Assembly (NCBI GenBank): GCA_963787425.1
Contig: CAWBCV010000001.1
Location: forward strand, 434,001-498,000
Length of the DNA: 64,000 bases
Direction: 5' to 3'
From: AP-15 sp963787425
Lineage (GTDB): Bacteria; Pseudomonadota; Alphaproteobacteria; ATCC43930; CGMCC-115725
In this document: positions 15,207 to 23,976 of the stretch, one piece after another
Layout of the letters: every line of letters begins with the position of its first letter
Numbering within the stretch: the stretch's first letter is position 1
Translations under genes and position numbers: made by a program
The notes under the pieces: model-generated
The model's database searches: none
The model's input: the letters and a program-made list of their open reading frames with translations, nothing else
Told to the model about the DNA's origin: nothing

Positions 15207-16412
15207 ATGAGCAGGGTTTCGAAAACGATCAATTCGGCCTCGATGTCCACCTGCGAGATCAAAGAGATTGCCGATTGGCTGATTGACGGCGCCCGTTCGG
15301 CGCCGCAGCCAGTCCAGGTATTGGCGCAATTAAGCGAGCGGCTCGTCGCTTGCGGCGTCCCGCTGTGGCGTGTCGCGGTGTTCGTGCGCACTTTGCATCC
15401 GCAGGTTATGGGCCGCCGATTTATTTGGCGGCCGGGGACTGAGGTCGAGGTTTCAGAAGCGCCATTCGAACTTCTCGAAAGTGCCGATTTCCTCGAAAAT
15501 CCGATTGCGCAAGTTTATGCGACCGGGCGCGCGCTCCGCCGCAAGCTTGCGGATCCGGATTGTGCCGCGGATTTTCCAGTGCTTGAGGAGCTTCGCGCCG
15601 AAGGAATAACCGATTATCTGGCGTCGCCGCTCGTCTTCACCGACGACGCCATTCACGCGGTAACATGCACAACGCGCCAGCCCGGTGGCTTCACCGACGC
15701 GCAGATAGCCGGTATCGAGGCGATCATCACTCCGCTGGCAAGGGTTGCCGAGACCCGAGCGCTGCGGCGGATGGGGAGCACCCTGCTCGACACCTATGTC
15801 GGGCACGACGCCGGCGAGCGCATCCTTGCCGGGCGGATTCGACGCGGCGATATCGAACAGATCCACGCGGCGATCTGGCTGTCGGACATGCGCGGGTTCA
15901 CCGCCTTGGCCGAAAGTCTGCAGCCGCCGGTTCTGATCGACCTTCTCAACCGCTATTTCGATTGCCAGGTACCGCCGATCCTCGAGCATGGCGCCGAGGT
16001 GCTCAAATTCATGGGGGACGGGCTGCTGGCGATTTTTACGATCGCAGGCAACGAAACCGAAGTGTGCAAACGCGCACTCGCTGCCGCGCGCCGGGCACAG
16101 GCAAACATCGCGGCACTCTCGGATTCGGCCATGCCGGGGCTGCGGTTCGGCTTGGCGCTGCATATCGGCGATGTCCTCTACGGCAATATCGGCAGCGGCA
16201 ATCGACTTGATTTCACTTGCATTGGTCCAGCCGTCAATTGTGCCGCCCGCATCGAAAAGCTGACCAGCCAGTTGGGCCGCACAATCCTCGCCTCCGGTGA
16301 ATTCGCGCGCCACTGCGCCGGGGAATTCACCCCTCTCGGTGAATTCAGGCTGGCCGGCTTTAGCGCACCGCAATTGGTATTCGGGCTCGAGGACTCAATT
16401 CAGCATCAATAG
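15207..16412 (+). CDS. Class III adenylate/guanylate cyclase with N-terminal sensor region
   Basis: A 401-aa soluble protein. Residues ~1-205 form a GAF-like sensor region seen in this cyclase group (WRVAVFVRTLHPQVMGRRF). The cyclase catalytic domain follows: IWLSDMRGFTALAESL with the first metal Asp, LKFMGDGLLAIF with the second, and FGLALHIGDVLYGNIGS and NCAARIEKLT. The expected product is cAMP. Start ATG 15207; ATG 15243 is an alternative. No transmembrane segment is seen. A longer frame upstream runs antisense to the dioxygenase and is not supported. Confidence 0.88.
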   Translation: MSRVSKTINSASMSTCEIKEIADWLIDGARSAPQPVQVLAQLSERLVACGVPLWRVAVFVRTLHPQVMGRRFIWRPGTEVEVSEAPFELLESADFLENPIAQVYATGRALRRKLADPDCAADFPVLEELRAEGITDYLASPLVFTDDAIHAVTCTTRQPGGFTDAQIAGIEAIITPLARVAETRALRRMGSTLLDTYVGHDAGERILAGRIRRGDIEQIHAAIWLSDMRGFTALAESLQPPVLIDLLNRYFDCQVPPILEHGAEVLKFMGDGLLAIFTIAGNETEVCKRALAAARRAQANIAALSDSAMPGLRFGLALHIGDVLYGNIGSGNRLDFTCIGPAVNCAARIEKLTSQLGRTILASGEFARHCAGEFTPLGEFRLAGFSAPQLVFGLEDSIQHQ

Positions 16413-17120
16413 GCGGCCATACCCCGAAATAGGCTGCCGGACGCCGGCAAGACGCAGCGCGTGCCACATCATCGCGGAAGCACTCGAAAGCACCGGCTTC
16501 CCCAGATCGTGTTCCAGCAGTTCCAAAACCGGCAAGGTTGGCATCCCGGTGCCGCTGAGAAAGACGGCTTCGGCGTTCGATCTGTCGACTTGCCGCGCCA
16601 ACCCGTAAGCCCGCTCGGCGGTCTCGTCGTAAATGTTGGTGACCCCGTAAAGATTGGCGAAATTGACGATCTCCAGGCCGTGCGCTTCCAAATGCGTCTT
16701 GCCCTGCAACGTCGTCTCCCTCGAATAAGGGGTGCCGAGCGCGAGCCGGCGCACATTCAGCCGCTCGAGGGCTCGCAGCACCGACCCAAAGGCCGTGATC
16801 ACGCGCTTGCCGGTCGATTTCTCGAGCCGAGCCAGCAGATCGGCTTCACCTTCGCGGCCGAGATAATAGCTGGTCGCGGTATGAGCCACGACGATGACAT
16901 CCGGCTCGACCGATGCGAGCAGCTCGATGCTGCCGTCGATATTGTCGATCATCGTGCGAGTTCGCTCGTCCTGGCCCTCGAGAGAACCGGGCGCCCCATA
17001 TGCGGCCATGCGATGGAAGTGCAAGGAGACACCCTCAGGCGCCAATGCGATCATTTCGGGCTCGACCGTCGGGTTTCCCGGCGGCAGCAGAAAACCCAGC
17101 CGCGCCCTCCAACCGATCAT
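16395..17120 (-). CDS. Maleate isomerase/arylmalonate decarboxylase family (Asp/Glu racemase superfamily)
   Basis: A 241-aa enzyme of the aspartate/glutamate racemase superfamily. It starts MIGWRARLGFLLPPGNPTVEPE, has VIVVAHTATSYYLG near residue 78 with a Thr where maleate isomerases often have the first Cys, and VFLSGTGMPTLPVLELLE near 190 with Gly-Thr-Gly in place of the usual second Cys. The missing cysteines make maleate isomerase activity doubtful. It begins 13 bp after the CoA-transferase gene, so the two are probably cotranscribed. Its 3' end overlaps the cyclase end by 18 bp. Confidence 0.75.
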   Translation of the reverse strand: MIGWRARLGFLLPPGNPTVEPEMIALAPEGVSLHFHRMAAYGAPGSLEGQDERTRTMIDNIDGSIELLASVEPDVIVVAHTATSYYLGREGEADLLARLEKSTGKRVITAFGSVLRALERLNVRRLALGTPYSRETTLQGKTHLEAHGLEIVNFANLYGVTNIYDETAERAYGLARQVDRSNAEAVFLSGTGMPTLPVLELLEHDLGKPVLSSASAMMWHALRLAGVRQPISGYGRLLMLN

Positions 17121-17133
17121 TTCGATACTCCGG

Positions 17134-18327
17134 TCATACGACGCCGTCGTCACGCAGCCGTTTGAATTCATCGGGGCCAACCCCGCAAAGCTCGCTCAGC
17201 AATGCGTCAGTGTGCTCCCCGAGCAGTGGTGGGCGGCTCACCTCGGCCGGTGAATCCGACAGTTTGATCGGGCAGCCGACGGTCTTGTAGGAGCCGCGTG
17301 TCGGGTAATCGATATCGAGGATCATCTCGCGTGCCTTCAGATGCGGATCGGCGAGCACCTCGCCGGTGTCCTGGCAGGCGCCGCACGGAACTCCGGCCTC
17401 GCCCAATAGCCGCATGACCTCATGCTTACTGCGTCCGCGCGTCCATTCTTCAATAATCGCATTCAGCGCGTCACGGTTTTCCCAGCGCATCTCCGACGTA
17501 TTGAAGCGCGGATCCTCTGCCAATTCGGGCCGGCCCATCGCCCCTGCCATGGCCGGCCACATCTGCTGCTGCGCAGTGATGAAGACGTAGTCGTTCGGCC
17601 CGCCCGGCGCGCAAGGGTAGGTCGTGCCGGGCACCCCTTGCCCCATCTGGTTGCCGCGCCGCGGCATCGCATGACCGAAGCGCTGGTGGTCGCGCAGGCT
17701 GACGCGGATCAGATTGACGACCGCATCCTGCATCGACACCTCCACACACTGCCCGCGTCCCGAATTGTGGCGCTGCTGCAGTGCTGCCAAGATGCCGATC
17801 GCCATGTGCATGCCGGTGCCGGAATCGCCGATGGCCGGCACGACAAAGGTCGGCGGGTTCTCCGGGTAGCCCGTAACGCTCATCGCCCCGCCCATCGCCT
17901 GCGCAACCGGCTCGAAGCTCTTATAATTGGCATAGGGGCCGTAGCTGCCGAAGCCCTTGATCGTCGCGTAGATCAGCCGCGGGTTGATCTTCGACATAAC
18001 CTCCCAGCCGAGGCCGAGCCGGTCGAGCGCACCCGGGCTGAAATTCTCGACCAGCACATCCGATTTGGCGATCAGCTCCTTGAACAATTCCTTGCCGCGT
18101 GCAGTCTTCAGGTTGAGGGTCAGACTGCGCTTGTTGGCGTTGAACAGCAGGAAAAAGAGGCTGTCGCCGTCCTGGTCGCGCATGCTGCGACGCGCGATGT
18201 CGCCGCCCTTAGGCTCTTCCAGCTTGATCACATCGGCGCCGAGAAAACCCAGGATCTGCGCACAGGCGGGCCCCGCCTGATTGTGGGTCATGTCGACGAC
18301 GCGAATGCCCGACAGCGCCTTGTCCAT
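17134..18327 (-). CDS. CaiB/BaiF family CoA transferase (class III)
   Basis: Transfers CoA between carboxylic acids. The 397-aa protein opens GIRVVDMTHNQAGPACAQILGFLGADVIKLE (in part) and has GGDIARR, SLTLNLKTARGKELFKEL, DVLVENFSPGALDRLGL and the glycine-rich GNQMGQGVPGTTYP. The catalytic Asp expected near residue 170 falls in IGDSGTGMHMAIG. Substrate not evident. Likely operon with the racemase-family gene; the LLM flavoprotein gene lies just upstream on the same strand. Confidence 0.92.
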   Translation of the reverse strand: MDKALSGIRVVDMTHNQAGPACAQILGFLGADVIKLEEPKGGDIARRSMRDQDGDSLFFLLFNANKRSLTLNLKTARGKELFKELIAKSDVLVENFSPGALDRLGLGWEVMSKINPRLIYATIKGFGSYGPYANYKSFEPVAQAMGGAMSVTGYPENPPTFVVPAIGDSGTGMHMAIGILAALQQRHNSGRGQCVEVSMQDAVVNLIRVSLRDHQRFGHAMPRRGNQMGQGVPGTTYPCAPGGPNDYVFITAQQQMWPAMAGAMGRPELAEDPRFNTSEMRWENRDALNAIIEEWTRGRSKHEVMRLLGEAGVPCGACQDTGEVLADPHLKAREMILDIDYPTRGSYKTVGCPIKLSDSPAEVSRPPLLGEHTDALLSELCGVGPDEFKRLRDDGVV

Positions 18328-18348
18328 GCTAATCCTCCCGATTAAGGC

Positions 18349-19173
18349 TTAAAGAAAATCGCGGATGCGTTCGAGCTCGTCGAGCGCGCCGGTGGGGGAG
18401 ACGAGTAGCACCTCGTCGAAGCCGATTCGCTCAAGGCGCTTCAGCCGCTGGCGCGCGTCGTCGGGCAGACAGACGAGCGAGACCTTGGCGCGCTCTGCCA
18501 GACTGCCGGCCTCGGCCTGGGCACTGAGATCGACGACGACATTGGCGAGGACGGCATTGGTGCCGCCAGCTTCGCGATAGAGGCGCATGCCATTTTCGAG
18601 ATCCTCCCAACTGCTGTAGAGGCCCGAGGCAATCCAGCCCTGGCACTGCTTTGCGGCATAGTTGATCCAGCGCGGGTTGCGCCAGGCCCCGAGCATCACC
18701 GGGGGCCCGCCCTCGCAACCCGGCCACGGCGACAAGGTGCCGCCGTTGACCAGTTCGCCGCGCCAGGCCCGCCGCATGATTTCCAGCGAGCTCATCAGGG
18801 TGCGAAAGCGCTGATCGTAATTAGCCCCGAGGAGATCGAAATCGGCCTGCGTCGATCCGCTGCCGACGCCGAGGCGCAAGCGGCCGCCCGACACCGCCTG
18901 AACCGACTGCACGCGATGGGCGAGCTCGATCGGGTTGTGCAGCGAGACTTGCAGCACGGCGGTGCCGAGCTCGACCCGCTCGGTCGCAGCTGACAGCACC
19001 CCGAGGGCGACCAGCGGGTCGAGAGTGGGCCGGCCGCGCCCGAGCGAGTTGGTGACCCAGATCCCGGGAAAGCCCCGCCTTTCGATCCGGCGGGCGTAAT
19101 CGACGATGCGGCCGAGCGGCCGATCGCGCGGATCGGTGCCCGGACGCAAGAACGTCACCACGCTTAGTCGCAT
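18349..19173 (-). CDS. LLM-class flavin-dependent oxidoreductase
   Basis: Luciferase-like monooxygenase of 274 aa using FMN or F420. Seen: PGIWVTNSLGRGRPTLDPLVAL, VELGTAVLQVSLHNPIELAHRVQSV, and the flavin-binding GRLRLGVGSGSTQADFDLLG. The C-terminus ends DEVLLVSPTGALDELERIRDFL (in part). It precedes the CoA-transferase gene by 21 bp on the same strand, suggesting a joint catabolic role. Physiological substrate unknown. Confidence 0.88.
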   Translation of the reverse strand: MRLSVVTFLRPGTDPRDRPLGRIVDYARRIERRGFPGIWVTNSLGRGRPTLDPLVALGVLSAATERVELGTAVLQVSLHNPIELAHRVQSVQAVSGGRLRLGVGSGSTQADFDLLGANYDQRFRTLMSSLEIMRRAWRGELVNGGTLSPWPGCEGGPPVMLGAWRNPRWINYAAKQCQGWIASGLYSSWEDLENGMRLYREAGGTNAVLANVVVDLSAQAEAGSLAERAKVSLVCLPDDARQRLKRLERIGFDEVLLVSPTGALDELERIRDFL

Positions 19174-19342
19174 AGCTCCTCTCTCGACACGTGTAGTTGG
19201 ACAACAATGCCTCGATCCTCGCCGCCCGCCAACTGCCTAATGGTTCGAGCCGACGGCTGATAGTACCTCGGGTTTGCGCGCCGGCACGTCCCGCGGCATG
19301 CTCTGGCGAGAAGCCGCTCGGCATATTTCGAGAGGGGGCGAA

Positions 19343-20620
19343 ATGGGTAGGAAGCGATCGGCGGGTGATGTGCCGGAATTAGCCGCCGGAAACGGGCTTT
19401 TGGATCGGCGGGCGCTGCTCGCCGCCGGGGCTACCTTGGGCGGCGCGGGCGTGATCGTTGCTCGGCCTGCGTTCGGCGCCGCCGGGCTCTCGGTCGAACC
19501 GTGGATGACGGAGCCGGGCTCGCCGTTTACCGGTTACGGGCAGCCTTCGAGGTTTGAAGCAAAGGTCGTCAGGACATTCGCCAGTGCGCCGGGCACAACC
19601 GGCACCGGCGCATCTCGCACGCCGCTTCAACGGCTCAACGGCACGATCACCCCGAACGGCCTCCACTTCGAGCGCCACCACTCCGGCATCCCCGATATCG
19701 ATCCGGAGGCTCACCGGCTGCTGATCCATGGCCTCGTCAAGCGGCCGCTCGTTTTCACCCTTGAGGCGCTCGCCCGATATCCGATGGAGACGCGCATCGC
19801 CTTCATCGAATGCGGCGGCAACACCGGCGCTCTTTATCAGAAGGAGCCGGCCCAGCTCGACCTGCAAGCCAGCCACGGGCTATTGTCCTGTGCCGAGTGG
19901 ACCGGTGTCAGGCTCGCGCTCCTGCTCGAGGAAGCGGGTGTCGAGCCGCAAGCACAATGGCTGCTCGCCGAGGGCGCCGACGCGGCCGGCATGAGCCGCA
20001 GCGTCCCGATGAAGGCGGTGGACGAAGCGTTGGTTGCGCTCTACCAGAACGGCGAGCGCGTCCGGCCATCGAACGGCTATCCGCTGCGGCTGCTGTTGCC
20101 CGGCTATGAAGGCAACATGAACGTCAAATGGCTGCGACGGATCAAGGTCACCGCTGGCCCCACCATGACAAAGGACGAGACCTCCAAGTATACGATCCTA
20201 TTGCCCAGCGGGAAGTCCTTGCAATTTGTCTTCCCGATCGAAACCAAATCGGTGATCACTCATCCCTCGCCCGGCTTGACCCTGAAAGCTGCCGGCCTTT
20301 ACGAGATTTCGGGCCTCGCCTGGTCGGGTTACCGCAACATAAGTCGGGTCGAGGTCTCGGCTGACGGCGGAAAAAGCTGGGCTCTGGCGGCGTTGCAGGA
20401 GCCGGTCTTGCCAAAGGCGCTGACCCGATTCCGCATCCCGTGGCGCTGGGACGGCGGCCCGGCGGTGTTGCAGAGCCGCGCGACTGACGCCTCCGGCTAT
20501 GTCCAGCCGACGCGTGACGCATTGATCGCCGAACGCGGCACGAAGACGTTCTATCACTTCAACGGCATCACCAGCTGGGCGATCGGCGAGCACGGGGAGG
20601 TCCGGCATGTCTATGCGTAG
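19343..20620 (+). CDS. soxC: SoxC-like sulfane/sulfite dehydrogenase, molybdenum cofactor subunit
   Basis: Periplasmic sulfite-oxidase-family protein of 425 aa. The N-terminus LLDRRALLAAGATLGGAG (about residues 18-35) is a Tat-type signal with cleavage near AFGA. The Moco-binding domain contains IAFIECGGNTGALY, with the cysteine that ligates Mo, and YPLRLLLPGYEGNMNVKWL; the C-terminal dimerisation domain is immunoglobulin-like (VSADGGKSWALAAL). It overlaps the following cytochrome gene by 14 bp, as SoxC and SoxD genes do. No other sox genes are here, so it may work as a stand-alone sulfite/sulfane dehydrogenase. Confidence 0.87.
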   Translation: MGRKRSAGDVPELAAGNGLLDRRALLAAGATLGGAGVIVARPAFGAAGLSVEPWMTEPGSPFTGYGQPSRFEAKVVRTFASAPGTTGTGASRTPLQRLNGTITPNGLHFERHHSGIPDIDPEAHRLLIHGLVKRPLVFTLEALARYPMETRIAFIECGGNTGALYQKEPAQLDLQASHGLLSCAEWTGVRLALLLEEAGVEPQAQWLLAEGADAAGMSRSVPMKAVDEALVALYQNGERVRPSNGYPLRLLLPGYEGNMNVKWLRRIKVTAGPTMTKDETSKYTILLPSGKSLQFVFPIETKSVITHPSPGLTLKAAGLYEISGLAWSGYRNISRVEVSADGGKSWALAALQEPVLPKALTRFRIPWRWDGGPAVLQSRATDASGYVQPTRDALIAERGTKTFYHFNGITSWAIGEHGEVRHVYA

Positions 20621-21134
20621 GCATTTGAGCGCCGCTTCGGCATTGCTCTTTCTCTCAACGGCCGCCCTCGCGGAGACGCCGGATCTCGGGTGGCCCGCGA
20701 CACCCGAAGAAATCGCCGTATGGGACATCAGCATCGGCCCCGATGGCGCCGGTCTGCCGCCCGGCAAAGGGAGCCCGCAAGAAGGCGAGGCGGTCTATGC
20801 CGCGAAATGCCTCCCCTGCCACGGCGAGAAGGGGTCGGGAAAACCCAATGATCAATTGGTCGGCGGGCTCGGCACCCTGACCGGCGACCAGACACCCGTG
20901 AAGACCGTAGGCAGCTTTTGGCCTTATGCGACGACATTATTCGATTATGTGCGCCGCGCGATGCCGTTCAATGCGCCGAGATCGCTGAGTGATGACAAGG
21001 TCTACGCGGTTTGCGCCTATATCCTTCAGCTGAACGGCATCATCGCCGAGAACGCGGTCATGAACGCGCAGACTTTGGCAAAGGTGCAAATGCCGAACCG
21101 CGACGGATTCATTCCTTTTTCTCGCCAAAAATAG
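20607..21134 (+). CDS. SoxD-like c-type cytochrome
   Basis: Secreted monohaem cytochrome c, 175 aa. A signal peptide (MRRHLSAASALLFLSTAALA) is followed by the haem motif CLPCH near residue 68 and a probable axial Met in AMPFNAPRSLSDDKVYAVCAYIL. It is shorter than classical SoxD, which has two domains. Overlap with the SoxC gene implies it is the electron acceptor of that enzyme. Confidence 0.85.
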   Translation: MSMRRHLSAASALLFLSTAALAETPDLGWPATPEEIAVWDISIGPDGAGLPPGKGSPQEGEAVYAAKCLPCHGEKGSGKPNDQLVGGLGTLTGDQTPVKTVGSFWPYATTLFDYVRRAMPFNAPRSLSDDKVYAVCAYILQLNGIIAENAVMNAQTLAKVQMPNRDGFIPFSRQK

Positions 21135-21151
21135 CCGCGATCACGACAACC

Positions 21152-22240
21152 ATGGACTTTGCCTTCGCTCGGCTTTCGATTTCGACACGACGCAAGCTGA
21201 CGTCGATCCTGTTGGCCGTCGTGATCTTTGCGGTACTGGCGGGGTTGGTGACCAGCGCCAACGGGCGTCCTATCGTCTTTGGCGTTGTCAATGCCATCTT
21301 TGTCGGCATCGGCGTCGGTCTTTTTGAGGAGTTTTATGTCCAAAGCCTGCGGGGCCGGTGGATCCGCAGCATTCATCCGCTGCGCGCGATTGTGGTTTAC
21401 ACGAGCGTGGTGGTTATCGTGTTTCTAATCGCCATCCATGTCACTCACGTGATGCTTTGGCCAATTTACCACCTGCCGGTGCCGTATGGCCGGCTGCCGA
21501 TGGTGATCCCGGTGGTAGTCGCGTTTTCCGTTATTGGCATCGTCGTGATGCGAACTGCCCATTTCATCGGTATCGAAACCTTGTTCCACCTCACAGTCGG
21601 CACCTATCACCGACCTGTGCTGCAGGAAAAGGTCCTCGTTTTTCTCGATATCAACAATTCGACAGCGCTTGCCGAGGAGCTGGGTGCGGTTCGGACAAAA
21701 TCTCTGGTCGGCAAATTTCTTTTCGACATTTCCAAGCCGATTACCGATCACGGCGGCGAGATCTATCTTTATAAGGGCGACGGCTTGATTGCGCTGTGGG
21801 ATTGGCGCGAAGCGGTGCGGGACAACAGGATCTTGCGGACGATCGACGCGATCTTTGCGACGATCCGGCGGGAGCGGCGCGAGTATCTGGCGCAGTTCGG
21901 CGTCGTTCCGTCCTTCCGGATCGGAATCCATGGCGGCGAGGTCGTGGTAAGCGAGCAAGGCGACACGAAGCGAGCCATCGGGGTCTACGGAACCACGATC
22001 AATATCGCCGCCCGCATGGAGGAAGCAGCAAAGACACACAATGTCGCGTGTGCAATTTCCGGGGATGTCGCCGAAAACCTGCGCGGCGAAGAAGCGCGAC
22101 TGATCCCGATCGGCCATGAGAAAATAAGGGGAAGCGCGGTAGAAATCCCGATTTACCAATATCGAGTCGCCGGCGAGGGCTGCGCCAATGCGGTTCGGCA
22201 GGTCCCTCTTCAGGCCTCGCCTTCGGGAGAGCCGGGCTAA
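21152..22240 (+). CDS. Membrane-bound class III adenylate/guanylate cyclase
   Basis: A 362-aa protein. Four hydrophobic segments occupy about residues 15-155 (LLAVVIFAVLAGLVTSA, AIVVYTSVVVIVFLIAI, VIPVVVAFSVIGIVV). A cytoplasmic cyclase domain follows: KVLVFLDINNSTALAEELG with a metal Asp, GGEIYLYKGDGLIALWDW with the second, and GIHGGEVVVSEQG, GTTINIAARMEE. ATG 21152 is 17 bp after the cytochrome stop. It may sense redox or membrane signals linked to the Sox pair, but that is inference. Confidence 0.85.
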   Translation: MDFAFARLSISTRRKLTSILLAVVIFAVLAGLVTSANGRPIVFGVVNAIFVGIGVGLFEEFYVQSLRGRWIRSIHPLRAIVVYTSVVVIVFLIAIHVTHVMLWPIYHLPVPYGRLPMVIPVVVAFSVIGIVVMRTAHFIGIETLFHLTVGTYHRPVLQEKVLVFLDINNSTALAEELGAVRTKSLVGKFLFDISKPITDHGGEIYLYKGDGLIALWDWREAVRDNRILRTIDAIFATIRRERREYLAQFGVVPSFRIGIHGGEVVVSEQGDTKRAIGVYGTTINIAARMEEAAKTHNVACAISGDVAENLRGEEARLIPIGHEKIRGSAVEIPIYQYRVAGEGCANAVRQVPLQASPSGEPG

Positions 22241-22331
22241 AAAAACCCGCCCCTTTCGGTAAGCTGCCGATTTGTCGTATGACCTGACCAACATTGCGCC
22301 GCGAAACAACACAAGAACGGAGGCTTACGTC

Positions 22332-23327
22332 ATGGATAGACACCGTGCGTTGCAGCTCGCCATGGCAGCATTACTGCTCGGCCTGATCGGCGCAGGCGCC
22401 AAAGCGGCGGACCAAAAGGTGGTGTTCAAAGCATCCGACGTGCATCCCGAAGGCTATCCGACCGTCCAGGCGGTCGAGAACATGGGGAAAAAGCTCGAAG
22501 CGGCGACCGGCGGGCGGCTCAGCATCCAGATGTATGCCTCGATGCAATTGGGCGGTGAGAAGGAGGCTATCGAGCAGGCGCAGGTCGGCGCGTTGCAGAT
22601 CGCCCGGGTCAGTGTCGGGGCATTGGGGCCGGTGGTCGACGACCTCAACGTCTTCAACCTCCCGTTCCTCTTTCGCAGCACCGAGCATATGGAAAAAGTC
22701 ATTGACGGCCCGATCGGCCAGGAGCTGCTCGACAAGGTTGGCAACAACTCCAATACGCGGTTGATCGGCCTCGCCTGGATGGATGCCGGCGCGCGCAGCG
22801 TCTACGACACGAAAAAGCCTATCAAGAGCATCGACGATCTGAAGGGGCTGAAGGTGCGCGTCATGGGCAACCCGATGTTCGTCGACATGATGAACGCGCT
22901 CGGCGGCAACGGCGTCGCGATGGGATATGACCAGGTATTCAGCGCGTTGCAGACCGGCGTCGTCGACGGCGCCGAGAACAACCCGCCGAGCTTTGTCTTC
23001 GACAATCATTACCAGGTCGCGAAATACTATACCTTGACCGAACATTTGATCGTGCCCGAGATCCTGGTGTTCTCGCGCGCCACCTGGGACGGCCTCTCGA
23101 AAGACGACCAGGCGCTGGTCAAAAAGCTGGCGCGCGAGGCGCAACTGGACGAGCGCCAGCTATGGAAGAAAGTCGAAGACGAGGCCATGGCGAAAATGAA
23201 GGCCTCCGGCATCGAGGTCGACACTGTTGCCGACAAGACGCCATTCCAGACGGCGGTAAAGCCGGTCTGGGACAAATACGGCGCCAAATACAGCGAGCTG
23301 ATCCAGCGCATTCAGGCGGTGAATTGA
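22332..23327 (+). CDS. TRAP transporter solute-binding protein, DctP family
   Basis: Periplasmic binding protein of 331 aa for a carboxylate-type ligand. Signal peptide about residues 1-25 (ending GAGAKAA). DctP features include KASDVHPEGYPTVQAVENMG, YASMQLGGEKEAIEQAQVGAL, the ligand arginine region LKGLKVRVMGNPMFVDMMNALGG (in part) and VFSALQTGVVDGAENNPPSF. First gene of a dctPQM set. Ligand not predictable. Confidence 0.92.
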   Translation: MDRHRALQLAMAALLLGLIGAGAKAADQKVVFKASDVHPEGYPTVQAVENMGKKLEAATGGRLSIQMYASMQLGGEKEAIEQAQVGALQIARVSVGALGPVVDDLNVFNLPFLFRSTEHMEKVIDGPIGQELLDKVGNNSNTRLIGLAWMDAGARSVYDTKKPIKSIDDLKGLKVRVMGNPMFVDMMNALGGNGVAMGYDQVFSALQTGVVDGAENNPPSFVFDNHYQVAKYYTLTEHLIVPEILVFSRATWDGLSKDDQALVKKLAREAQLDERQLWKKVEDEAMAKMKASGIEVDTVADKTPFQTAVKPVWDKYGAKYSELIQRIQAVN

Positions 23328-23353
23328 TCTGAATGTATCAGCCGATCGCCTAT

Positions 23354-23412
23354 CGTCACCCCCGCGAAATCGGGGGTCCAGGCTCTGGATTCCCGCTTTC
23401 GCGGGAATGACG
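23354..23412. repeat. Palindromic intergenic repeat between dctP and dctQ
   Basis: CGTCACCCCCGCGAAATCGGGGGTCC and GGATTCCCGCTTTCGCGGGAATGACG form an imperfect inverted repeat, a common intergenic element of alphaproteobacterial genomes. It could attenuate transcription or stabilise the dctP mRNA. Confidence 0.75.
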
Positions 23413-23436
23413 GTTTCAACCGAAATTCTAGCCTAA

Positions 23437-23958
23437 ATGCCTTCGGACCGGTTGGCGACGAAATTGTGCGTACGCGCAGCGATGGACGCGCTATACCGCT
23501 TCTGCGTCATCGTCGCCGGAGGGGCCTTGGTGCTGATCTCGGCGGTGATCCCGTGGGGCGTCTTTACCCGTTATGTGCTGAACAGCGCGGCGTCCTGGCC
23601 CGAACCGATGGCGATTTTATTGACGATCGTCCTGACATTTTTCGGCGCGGCGGCGTGCTATCGCGCCGGCACACATATGAGCGTTTCGGTGTTGGTGCGG
23701 GCCCTGTCCCCGCCAGTGCGGCGAGTCATCGAGCCGTTTTCCGAGGGATTGGTCGCGTTGGTCGGCTTTTTCATGGTGTTCTGGGGTGCACGACTGGTCG
23801 GCACGACTTGGCACCAGTCGATCGCCGAGTTTCCCGCATTGTCGGTCGGGCTCACTTACCTCCCAATCCCGGTTGGCGGCGCCATCACCTTGCTCTTCGT
23901 CGCCGAGCGCCTGTTGATCGGACGCCCGCCACAGGACGGCGAACCGGCTCCACACTGA
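23437..23958 (+). CDS. TRAP transporter small permease, DctQ family
   Basis: A 173-aa inner-membrane protein with four predicted helices. Signature stretches are RYVLNSAASWPEPMAILLTIVLTFFGAAACYRAGTHM (in part), with the typical W-x-E-E/P motif, and GLTYLPIPVGGAITLLFVAERLL. It scaffolds the large permease. ATG 23437 is used; an internal ATG at 23482 is possible. Confidence 0.88.
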   Translation: MPSDRLATKLCVRAAMDALYRFCVIVAGGALVLISAVIPWGVFTRYVLNSAASWPEPMAILLTIVLTFFGAAACYRAGTHMSVSVLVRALSPPVRRVIEPFSEGLVALVGFFMVFWGARLVGTTWHQSIAEFPALSVGLTYLPIPVGGAITLLFVAERLLIGRPPQDGEPAPH

Positions 23959-23976
23959 CGCAGAGCGAGCCGCCAG

